A stretch of 33,021 bases of DNA from NCBI GenBank assembly GCA_021803005.1, contig JAJZQT010000013.1, forward strand, positions 1 to 33,021, given 5' to 3'. The position numbers and the translations under genes were made by a program. Origin of the DNA: Actinomycetes bacterium (GTDB taxonomy: Bacteria; Actinomycetota; Thermoleophilia; BMS3ABIN01). Each line of letters begins with the position of its first letter. Position 1 is the first letter of the stretch. Shown here in pieces: positions 9,341 to 17,233 of the stretch. The notes beneath the pieces were generated by a model that was not told the DNA's origin, did no database searches, and saw only the letters and a list, made by a program, of their open reading frames with translations.

Positions 9341-10405
9341 TTATCCTGCCGGCGTGTAACTATGCAGCCCGGTGAGAAACAGGTTGACACCCAGGTACGT
9401 GATCAGCACCATGACCAGGCCGATGACGGCGATGACGGCGGAATGCCGGCCGCGCCAGCCCATCGTCAGCCGGGTGTGGAGATAGCCCCCGTAGAACAGC
9501 CAGGTGATCAGCGACCAGGTCTCCTTGGGATCCCAGCTCCACCAGGTGCCCCAGGCCTGATCGGCCCAGATGGCGCCGGTAATGATGCCGATGGTTAGCA
9601 GCGGGAAGCCGAAGGCGACGCCGCGATAACTTACCTCATCCAGAACGTCAAGTGAGGGCAGCCGCTTGGCGAAACCCGGCTTGGAAGCGCCCTTGCCGGC
9701 CAGAATGCCCAGCGCCAGGCCGATCACCAGGCCGGCGACGCCGCCGCCGGCAATCATCAGATAGTCGCTGGCCGCGTAGACATTGCTGGCGATCTGTGTT
9801 ACCGGATCCATCACCTTGGCGGGATTGGCCAGCTTGGAGCCGCCCCAGAGGCCCAGCACCAGCCCCAGCACCGACAGCAGCAGCACAAAGGCGTACTGCA
9901 CATTGCGGTAATTCTTCTTCAGCAGATATTCCTGCACGACGTAGAAGAAACCGGCCCCGAACGCCAGCGCGAACAGCCCGTAGGAGAGCATGGCGATGGT
10001 AACGTGGATCCAGAGCCAGTAGCTCTGCAGCGCCGGCACCAGCGGCTCGGGGCCGACGTAAAAGACGCCGGCGACGCTCGTCACCAGGAAGGCGGTCGGC
10101 ACGACCAGCGCTCCCGCCGCCTGCACCGGATAGAACCGCTGCGCAATCAGGAAGAACAGCACGATACCCCAACTGAACAGGGACAATGATTCATAAAGAT
10201 TGGCCATGGGCGCGTGCCCGGATGAAACCCAGCGCAAAATCAGGGCGAGCGTATGCGCCATCAGGCCCAGGAACAAAAGCATCGTTCCCACGCGCAGCGA
10301 CTTCTCGCTGCGCGTGATCAGGTACCAGATATAGAAGCCGCCGGAAACCAGGTACGAGATTACCGTAGCGATAAATAGGATCTCTTCGACTTTAACTAAG
10401 TCCAT
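9341..10405 (-). CDS. ccsA: cytochrome c biogenesis protein CcsA/ResC (System II)
   Basis: Multi-spanning protein with tryptophan-rich WGTWWSWDPKETWSLITWLFY motif. Confidence 0.93.
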   Translation of the reverse strand: MDLVKVEEILFIATVISYLVSGGFYIWYLITRSEKSLRVGTMLLFLGLMAHTLALILRWVSSGHAPMANLYESLSLFSWGIVLFFLIAQRFYPVQAAGALVVPTAFLVTSVAGVFYVGPEPLVPALQSYWLWIHVTIAMLSYGLFALAFGAGFFYVVQEYLLKKNYRNVQYAFVLLLSVLGLVLGLWGGSKLANPAKVMDPVTQIASNVYAASDYLMIAGGGVAGLVIGLALGILAGKGASKPGFAKRLPSLDVLDEVSYRGVAFGFPLLTIGIITGAIWADQAWGTWWSWDPKETWSLITWLFYGGYLHTRLTMGWRGRHSAVIAVIGLVMVLITYLGVNLFLTGLHSYTPAG

Positions 10406-10406
10406 G

Positions 10407-11714
10407 CTACTTGGCCTCCTGTTTGCCCAATGTCAGTCTAAGCTCGGCGACGATGCGTTCGAATTCGTTCTGGAATGTCACTTTCGACCTGTGGCTGCGG
10501 CCGCCCATGATCAGCTCTCCCGAATCGCCCTTCTTCAGCCAGATGCGCCGGTGCGGGAAATAGATTCCGCAGACGCCCGCCATCATCAGGCCGAAGCCCA
10601 CGTAAACCAGAGATTTGCCCGGTTTGTAGGTGGCCTCCAGGACGCTGACGTAACCGCCACTGGGAGACCGGTAATAGCTGCTCTGGTGAAGGATTACCTT
10701 ATTTGAGATTAACAGTGTTACGAGCAAGTTGGAAGAGGAGTAGCCCATGGGGTCGTTGACTGTTATCGTCTTCGACTCCAGCGATTGACCGTTTTGGAAC
10801 AGTTCCAGGTCGCTCGAATAAAGCGAGGGCCTGTAACCGACCACGCGACCGCCTTCCTTGACCGGCTCGGTGTCCATCTTGAACTGGTGGTTGGTTACCC
10901 GCAGATCGGTGTGCGGAATCGGCGCGGTCATGCCGTCGGGCACCTCCAGCCGCTCGCTGAATCCCAGCGTGCCGGCGATGATGGCGCCCAGCCCGATAAA
11001 CAGAAAACTCAGATGGAAACAGATCGAGGCCAGGCCGCTCCAGCGGCCCTTCTCGGCCATCGCCATGTCCGGCGGGCCCTTGCGCAGATGGTAGCGATGG
11101 CCGGACAGTATCTCCTTGGATATTTCAAAGCCTCTTTCGCCGGCGCCGTCGAGAACCGCCGAGGCCGGACACTTCCTGATGAAGAGCTCCTTGACGTCGG
11201 TGCGCGGCCTGAGCGCCCGCCGCATCGCGGTCGGCAGGCGGTCGAAAATACAGAAGCTGAGATTGAATCCCAGCAGGTAGAGCAGCGCCAGGAACCACCG
11301 GGACCTGTACATGTCGAACAGGCCGGCGTGGGTATATAGACCGTAGAGCGGATTCTTGGGCCAGTTGGATGTGAGCACAGTCTCCCCTTGCGGGATGATC
11401 GTGCCCAGCACCGCCAGGATGAGGATCACGAACAGAAGCGTCAGCGCCAGCTTCATCGACAGCAGCGTGCGGTTGACCCGGCCGCCGAGCGCGCCGTACG
11501 CGGTAAGGACGACGACGATGTCGATCAGCGCCAGCAGCCAGCGCAGGTCCGGCGCCGTGGCGCTGCGGTAGTAGGCGATCGAAAGCACGACGTCGAGGAC
11601 CAGCATCGTCACCGCCGTGATCGCCAGAATCAGGAAGTCCGAAGTGCTCTTGCCGAAGATGGCTTTGTCCGGATCGGGACTATCTGCTATCACTGCTGCT
11701 TTTTCCGTACTCAA
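10407..11714 (-). CDS. resB: cytochrome c biogenesis protein ResB (Ccs1)
   Basis: ResB-like layout and adjacency to ccsA; MSMKLALTLLFVILILAVLGTIIPQ-type membrane region, C-terminal GLMMAGVCGIYFPHRRIWL; TTG start. Confidence 0.88.
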   Translation of the reverse strand: MSTEKAAVIADSPDPDKAIFGKSTSDFLILAITAVTMLVLDVVLSIAYYRSATAPDLRWLLALIDIVVVLTAYGALGGRVNRTLLSMKLALTLLFVILILAVLGTIIPQGETVLTSNWPKNPLYGLYTHAGLFDMYRSRWFLALLYLLGFNLSFCIFDRLPTAMRRALRPRTDVKELFIRKCPASAVLDGAGERGFEISKEILSGHRYHLRKGPPDMAMAEKGRWSGLASICFHLSFLFIGLGAIIAGTLGFSERLEVPDGMTAPIPHTDLRVTNHQFKMDTEPVKEGGRVVGYRPSLYSSDLELFQNGQSLESKTITVNDPMGYSSSNLLVTLLISNKVILHQSSYYRSPSGGYVSVLEATYKPGKSLVYVGFGLMMAGVCGIYFPHRRIWLKKGDSGELIMGGRSHRSKVTFQNEFERIVAELRLTLGKQEAK

Positions 11715-11735
11715 TTTCCGCTCAGGCCTTTCATT

Positions 11736-12815
11736 TTAATGTCCCGCGGCCGGCGCGGTGGTTGTGCTGGTGATCTGATTGCCCGCGGCATCGAAGCTGC
11801 GCTTGGCCTTGTTGAACTTGTCCACGTCGGGAGTGCCCGGCACCGGCAGGTTGTCGGTCAGCTGCCAGATCTGCACTCGGCCGTTCTCCCGGTCGTCGAG
11901 GTACAGCCTGTTGGCGGGGCTAACCGCCAGGCCTTCGGGGAAGTTGAGCTGCGCATCCTGGTCGCCGCGCTCGCCGATGATGGATTTCAGGTTGCCGTCC
12001 ACATCGAACACCAGGATGCGGTCGGGCACGTCGCTGACGAACAGGAGGCCATTGGGTCCCATGGCAACTGACCGCGGCAGATGGAAGGGACTGCTGATGT
12101 TGGCGTCGGCCCAGTTGCCGATGGCCCAGCGTGTCTTGCCGTCCGGCGTCAGGGAGGTCAGGCGCCAGTTGTTGGTGTCGACCACGAAGATGTTGCCGGT
12201 TGCCGGGTCCACGGTTATGCCGTTAGGGAAGTCAAACTGGCCCACGGCGGCGCCCCTGGTTCCCCAGTGGCCGATGTATTTGCCCTTGTCATCAAAAATA
12301 TAGATCCCGTCCCGGCTGGTGACGTAAACCCTGTCCTTGTAGACGGCCACCTCGTTGGGACGCGCCGCGCCCTCGCCGGGCGCGTTCACGATCGCCTCCG
12401 GCGGCGGCGTGAGGTTGTAGAGGAAGTTGCCGGCCTTGTCGAGCACCCTTACCGAGTAGTCACAGACGTAAAGCTTGTTGTTGGCGTCGTCCACCGCCAG
12501 GCCGTAAGGAGAGTAGAACTTGAGCTCCTGTCCCTTGTCGTCGCTGACGCTGGCGAGCTGGAACTGCATGACGCCGTCGCGGTCGTAGAGGGCGATGCGG
12601 CTGTTGCCGGTGTCGCTTACATAGATGTTCTCATCACCGTCGATCGCGATTCCCAACGGCGTCTTGAGGTCGTAGATGGTGGTCATCAGGCTGAAGGAAG
12701 TGCCCGCGATCGGTTTGCCTTTCTCAGTCGTCTTCCGGGAGAGCAGCAGTCCCGTGAAGCCCAGGGCGATGACCAAAACGCCCAGTATGATCAATTTGCC
12801 TTTGTTCTCGCGCAT
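11736..12815 (-). CDS. membrane-anchored NHL-repeat beta-propeller protein
   Basis: N-terminal TM segment, then repeats such as PLGIAIDGDENIYVSDTGNSRI, PNGITVDPATGNIFVVDTNNWRL, PEGLAVSPANRLYLDDRENGRVQ. Confidence 0.88.
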   Translation of the reverse strand: MRENKGKLIILGVLVIALGFTGLLLSRKTTEKGKPIAGTSFSLMTTIYDLKTPLGIAIDGDENIYVSDTGNSRIALYDRDGVMQFQLASVSDDKGQELKFYSPYGLAVDDANNKLYVCDYSVRVLDKAGNFLYNLTPPPEAIVNAPGEGAARPNEVAVYKDRVYVTSRDGIYIFDDKGKYIGHWGTRGAAVGQFDFPNGITVDPATGNIFVVDTNNWRLTSLTPDGKTRWAIGNWADANISSPFHLPRSVAMGPNGLLFVSDVPDRILVFDVDGNLKSIIGERGDQDAQLNFPEGLAVSPANRLYLDDRENGRVQIWQLTDNLPVPGTPDVDKFNKAKRSFDAAGNQITSTTTAPAAGH

Positions 12816-12894
12816 TTAATACCTCAATTCAGCCTTGATGGATTGCAGGGTAGGTTGACCCCCCCCCGCCATAATCAGGATGTTGTCATCGACG

Positions 12895-13566
12895 CTAGCC
12901 GGAAACCCTCTGCAGCGCCTCCCGCAGCGATGGCTCGTCGGGGTTGAACTTGATCGCGGTTTCATACTGGGTCCTGGCCCCGTCGGTGTCGCCATCCTTT
13001 TCCAGGAGCTGCCCCATCAGATAGCGCGAATTCCAGATCATGTCGTTGTCGTCGATGCTCTGCTGGCAATAATCCTTCGCCTGCCCCAGGTCGCCCTCCA
13101 TCAGGTAAGTATTGGCGACCTCGTACAGCGAGGCATATTTTTCGGTCTTGGGATTGCGGTCGGCCGAGCCCTGGAACATACCGATAGCGTTATCCAACTG
13201 ACCTGCCTGCCGGTAGGCCATGCCCAGCTTGAACATGTAAGTAAAACTGTCGGGTTCCTGGTCGAGGGCGAGGTGAAGCTCCTTGATGGCATTATCGGTG
13301 TCGCCCATGTCCAGGTAGGTGGCTCCCAGGTTGGCCCTGAGCAGCGAATTGCCCGGATCGGCGTCCACTGCCTGCTGCCATTTCTGCAGCGTCCGGTCCA
13401 GAGAGCTGGGATTGTCCGAGGGCCGGAAGTGCAGATACCCGAGAATGCCCCCGGTCACCAGAAGGGCCAAGGCCGCGATACCGATGGCGATATTCAAAAT
13501 CTTTGACGTCATTGCTGTGTTCTTGCCTCCGGTGCTGTTCAGCTGGATCGCAGCCTCTTCCTTCAT
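12895..13566 (-). CDS. membrane-anchored TPR-repeat protein
   Basis: Start placed at MKEEAAIQLNS (13566) rather than 13971, because the longer ORF overlaps the antisense of the neighbouring cytochrome. TM segment, then TPR-like helices (LLRANLGATYLDMGDTDNAIKELHLAL). Confidence 0.8.
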   Translation of the reverse strand: MKEEAAIQLNSTGGKNTAMTSKILNIAIGIAALALLVTGGILGYLHFRPSDNPSSLDRTLQKWQQAVDADPGNSLLRANLGATYLDMGDTDNAIKELHLALDQEPDSFTYMFKLGMAYRQAGQLDNAIGMFQGSADRNPKTEKYASLYEVANTYLMEGDLGQAKDYCQQSIDDNDMIWNSRYLMGQLLEKDGDTDGARTQYETAIKFNPDEPSLREALQRVSG

Positions 13567-13583
13567 GTCCTTACCTTCTTTCC

Positions 13584-14405
13584 TCAGTAGGTGACATTGT
13601 TGTGGTCTGCTCCATGGCATGAAAGCGTACAGGTGCCGGTATGGTTGCCGCCGTCCACGAAACTGGGCCCCGAGTTCGCCGCCGGCGACGGCGTCACGAA
13701 TGCCGGGTTGAACCGGACCAGCTCGGTCGACGGGACTCCATGGGGGCTGTAGTGGCAGGCGGTGCACGGTGCCTGATGGGTAACGATGTGCAAATTGTGC
13801 CGGCTGAAGTAAACCGTGTCGTTGACGATGGCCGTGGCGCTGTGGCAGGACCAGCAGGCCTGATATGGATCCGGCGATGTCGAATAGGTCACATAGGCGT
13901 TGGTATCGTAGGTGTTGCGCAGCAGTCTGCCATACCCGTTGTCGCCGTGCGGATTGTGGCACTGGGTGCACGCGTATGGACCCGGCGGAGCGATGCCCGC
14001 GGTGGTGTTGGGCGTGTAATTATAGTTAGAGTTGTTGTTGGGCAGATTGACCATGATCGGATGCATGGCGGATGTTGCCGGATTCTGGTTCAACTCGGTC
14101 TCGATGTTGTAGTTTGACCCGGTGCCGTTATGGCAGGTGAAACACAGCGCGGACTCCGGGGTGCCTCTGAGGAGTTTGTCACCAGGAGCCTCATGCTGGG
14201 CGTGACAGAGTTGACATAATTGGGTTGAACTGGAAAAACCACCATGCGGATTTACGTAGGTCTGTGCCGCCGCGGAGCCGCTGAAGGGCGCCGCGTACAG
14301 GCACAGGGCTATTATTAATAAACCTGACGCTAATAGAATCCGGACAAGAATCGCTCGCAGGCGAAACCAGGTGTCCGTTTTCTGGCCAGCAAAACTCACT
14401 ACCAT
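13584..14405 (-). CDS. multiheme c-type cytochrome (five CxxCH plus one CxxxCH)
   Basis: CQLCH, CFTCH, CTQCH, CWSCH, CTACH and CTLSCH, with N-terminal hydrophobic signal or anchor. ATG 14405 chosen; TTG 14432 possible. Confidence 0.93.
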   Translation of the reverse strand: MVVSFAGQKTDTWFRLRAILVRILLASGLLIIALCLYAAPFSGSAAAQTYVNPHGGFSSSTQLCQLCHAQHEAPGDKLLRGTPESALCFTCHNGTGSNYNIETELNQNPATSAMHPIMVNLPNNNSNYNYTPNTTAGIAPPGPYACTQCHNPHGDNGYGRLLRNTYDTNAYVTYSTSPDPYQACWSCHSATAIVNDTVYFSRHNLHIVTHQAPCTACHYSPHGVPSTELVRFNPAFVTPSPAANSGPSFVDGGNHTGTCTLSCHGADHNNVTY

Positions 14406-14583
14406 AAGAATTTCCGTCACAATGCCGGTCAACCGCCGGCTTCAACAAGGAACGTAAAGCTCCTCCCCCGCGTCCTGCCTGCCCTGAAACTTCGGACCCC
14501 CGGCCAGGAAGGGGCCGGTGATCGGTGCGACTCAAATAATTATGTATTAATTTGACCGCTAAATCCAGCACTATTGCAGGTAA

Positions 14584-15132
14584 CTACTGGTTCGATTGAC
14601 TTGAGTTACTGGTGGTGCTGGTGGCGCTGGGAGAAAGGATGAGGCTGATTTTCCAGCGCCCTCCCTCTTCCACTGCGGCCAGCGCATAGCTCTTGTGCTC
14701 GTTAGTGGGTTGATCCAGGGCCGCGCCGGTATTGGCGTCGACGTAATAGCCATTGTCATCGAATTCAGCCGCGACCTCGACGACAGGCAGGGAATACGAA
14801 GTCGTCCTCACCTTGATGTTCTGGTAATCGCGTTTGCGATACTTCCCCTGGGCGAGGTCGGCGCCGATCGTGGCCTTCGTCTCACTCAGCGCCTTGCCGG
14901 TCATGGCGTCACCGAGAGCAGCCGTGTCGGCGCCGGCGCCCGAGATCGTCTGCAGGTCCTGGGTGATGTCGGCAAGGATCCTGGCGTCCACTTCCGGGGG
15001 AACTTCGTGCGCCGAAGTATGCGTCGTCGCCGTCTGGTCCGCGGATGGCTGTTCGCTGCCGCAGGAAGACAGAAACGCGGCAATGAGAATGCTAAAGATG
15101 ATCAATGCTGGGGCAACAAGTAACCTGCGCAA
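14584..15132 (-). CDS. putative lipoprotein of unknown function
   Basis: N-terminal hydrophobic segment with lipobox-like LSSC (MRRLLVAPALIIFSILIAAFLSSCGSE). Confidence 0.7.
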   Translation of the reverse strand: MRRLLVAPALIIFSILIAAFLSSCGSEQPSADQTATTHTSAHEVPPEVDARILADITQDLQTISGAGADTAALGDAMTGKALSETKATIGADLAQGKYRKRDYQNIKVRTTSYSLPVVEVAAEFDDNGYYVDANTGAALDQPTNEHKSYALAAVEEGGRWKISLILSPSATSTTSNSSQSNQ

Positions 15133-15158
15133 AATGGGTCCAGCTCCGTTTCATTTGG

Positions 15159-15189
15159 ATGGGAGAGGCGCCGGCGGCGCCTCTCCCAT
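15159..15189. repeat. perfect 14-bp stem hairpin in the gap between cytochrome and lipoprotein genes
   Basis: ATGGGAGAGGCGCC-GGC-GGCGCCTCTCCCAT; no T-run on either side. Confidence 0.85.
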
Positions 15190-15220
15190 TGTACTTCTAC
15201 CTTCTACCAACCGGCCCGGA

Positions 15221-16069
15221 TTAGGGCAGGGTTCCTGCTGAGTGGCACAGGAGGCAAAGAGCATCAGGCTCTGCATAGAGGATCCTGGTGTTGGTGCTCG
15301 AATGCGGGAAGTCTGGCACTCCGCCACTCGCCTGGTTGGCGTGGCAGGTCAGACAGTAAGCCTGTGCCGGGTGGTTTTTCTCCACGCCGACGTTATCCCG
15401 TTTGTCGTGACAGCTGACACAGAAACTGTACTCGTCTGTGACAGGGGTCGCGAGGCTGTGGTTCGGCTTTGCCGACAGCAGCTTGGTGCCGGGAATCATT
15501 TGTCTGGCATTAGCGTGCGGCGTGTGGCAAGAAGCGCAGTACAGACCCTTGGTGCCGTTATAGGTGGTCACCGTGGTGCCGCCGTAAAGGCCCTCGCTCG
15601 GACCGCCGTACTGGCCGGAGGTCATGATCTTGAGGGTCGCGCTACTGCCCGGAATTATGTCCGAAGACCGGACTACCGTGCCTCCCATCATGACGCCGAG
15701 GGAGTGGCCGGGAACCGCATCCTGCTGGGGGCCGGTCATACCAGCACTAAACCCGTTGGTATAAGCCCGCTTGGTGGAAGCGGTCGGATCGGCGCCGGCG
15801 AAGTTCGCCGGCGGGTTGCTCCAGTAGACACCGACTGCGGCCGAAGCGCCGAAGACGCCGTGGCATGTGCCGCAGACGGCGGTCACGGTTGACTCACGGG
15901 TCAACACATAGTCGCCGTTGGCTTCATGGATATCGTGACAGCTGATACAGAAATCAGTTGTTGAACCATAGCCGCCGTGCGGAGCTGTGACAGCAAACGC
16001 CGAGGCCGAGAAAGCCAGGATGAAAACGATCGACAGCACAAAGGCAGCCATAATCGCTATTTTTCGCAT
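15221..16069 (-). CDS. six-heme c-type cytochrome
   Basis: CISCH, CGTCH, CASCH, CVSCH, CLTCH and CLLCH; signal peptide MRKIAIMAAFVLSIVFILAFSASAFA; GGGAGGTG ribosome-binding site. Confidence 0.95.
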   Translation of the reverse strand: MRKIAIMAAFVLSIVFILAFSASAFAVTAPHGGYGSTTDFCISCHDIHEANGDYVLTRESTVTAVCGTCHGVFGASAAVGVYWSNPPANFAGADPTASTKRAYTNGFSAGMTGPQQDAVPGHSLGVMMGGTVVRSSDIIPGSSATLKIMTSGQYGGPSEGLYGGTTVTTYNGTKGLYCASCHTPHANARQMIPGTKLLSAKPNHSLATPVTDEYSFCVSCHDKRDNVGVEKNHPAQAYCLTCHANQASGGVPDFPHSSTNTRILYAEPDALCLLCHSAGTLP

Positions 16070-16105
16070 ATTGTCACCTCCCTTCGCCTTTAATTTCGCC
16101 CGTTG

Positions 16106-16123
16106 TTGTGAATCAAGTCACAA
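16106..16123. promoter_or_regulatory. CRP/FNR-family-like palindromic operator
   Basis: TTGTGA-ATCAAG-TCACAA, perfect 6-bp half-sites with 6-bp spacer, centred ~45 bp upstream of the cytochrome start at 16069. Confidence 0.55.
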
Positions 16124-16492
16124 TAACCGGCGCACTACTACACTCTGACTGGACTGATGGCGTTCTGGGGTCGTCAACAACCAAACAGGCGCAGTGGCCA
16201 AATGAAGGTTGCAGCCATACCGCCCTGCGGGGGCTATGAGGTGCTATATAAGAGGTTTTTGTTCTGTCCCGAGTTGAACTGTATCAACGTCCGCTTCCGC
16301 ACGAGTGTCCGCTATTGAGCCCGCAATTACTGCAACGCATACTACCCCGGGTATGAAGGATAAGGCTTGATCGTGATTATGTCAATATCCAGCCTTCTGC
16401 TTCACGCCGGGTCGATATAAACGCAACCATAACTCAAGTGGGCATTTTATTATATCAGGGAATTCCCCTATAAACAGGCTCCCCAGAGGTCT

Positions 16493-17233
16493 TTAAAGTC
16501 GAGATATATCCTGCAAATCAAGGTATTTTAATGAACCGGAACTTGCCAGGTTTCCTCCCAAACAGCTTTCGGCCTCTATACCGCCGGGGGTTTTTTTGCG
16601 GCCAAGGAAGAGAACATCGGTGTATGGCCGCCAGCTTCTCATTTCCACAATCCGGGTCTCGAAACCCGATTCCCGCATCGCCGCCACCGCTTGCTCGCGG
16701 CTCATGAAGGTCAGCCGGCTGCGTTTTCCCTTGGTCAAACCCGACGAGGTCGCGATCAGCTCCTGCAGGTAGGTGAAGAAATATTTCCAGCGCGGCCGCC
16801 TCTCCTGAGCTTTCCACACCAGCATGCCGCCCTCGGCCAGTTTGCCATGGCATTGACGAAGCAGCCGGACCTGATCGGCAAACGGCAACAGATAAAGGAC
16901 GTCGGCGATGGTGACGGCGGCGCAGCCGGAGACATCCAGCTCTTCAAATCCGGAGCAGATGAAATCGACGTTAGCCCGGCGGCCAATCGTCCGGCGCGCC
17001 TCCTCGATCCGGGCGCAATCGATGTCGACGCCTTTCACCTGGCGCCCCGGCCCGCGCACGGCCAGCAGGTTGGCAAACAGGCCGTGGCCGCAGCCCAGGT
17101 CGATGACCGTCCCTTCCCTGGGGACGAAGCTTTCCACAAACTCGAGGTCGCTCAGGAACACCCGTCCCCGGAGAAAAGCGCGGGTCAGGCGCGGCGACTT
17201 TGCGTACAGCGAAAGCACGTCATTCATGCTCAA
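16493..17233 (-). CDS. class I SAM-dependent methyltransferase
   Basis: VIDLGCGHGLFANLLA motif I; KGVDIDCARIEEARR. Confidence 0.85.
   Translation of the reverse strand: MSMNDVLSLYAKSPRLTRAFLRGRVFLSDLEFVESFVPREGTVIDLGCGHGLFANLLAVRGPGRQVKGVDIDCARIEEARRTIGRRANVDFICSGFEELDVSGCAAVTIADVLYLLPFADQVRLLRQCHGKLAEGGMLVWKAQERRPRWKYFFTYLQELIATSSGLTKGKRSRLTFMSREQAVAAMRESGFETRIVEMRSWRPYTDVLFLGRKKTPGGIEAESCLGGNLASSGSLKYLDLQDISRL

Noticed and set aside
12859-12867. Run of nine C residues as a phase-variation switch
   Set aside because: It is intergenic between the NHL and TPR genes with no clear promoter overlap; could equally be chance or a sequencing-length error.
12895-13971. Full 358-aa ORF as the TPR protein
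   Set aside because: The first ~135 residues are read antiframe through the neighbouring cytochrome gene; the real start is most likely 13566 (or 13512).
16124-16492. c-di-GMP (GEMM) or other riboswitch upstream of the cytochrome genes
   Set aside because: The gap has a small hairpin (AGCC..CCGC-AGG-GCGG..GGCT on the - strand), but I could not match the conserved GEMM core sequences. A covariance-model search would decide.
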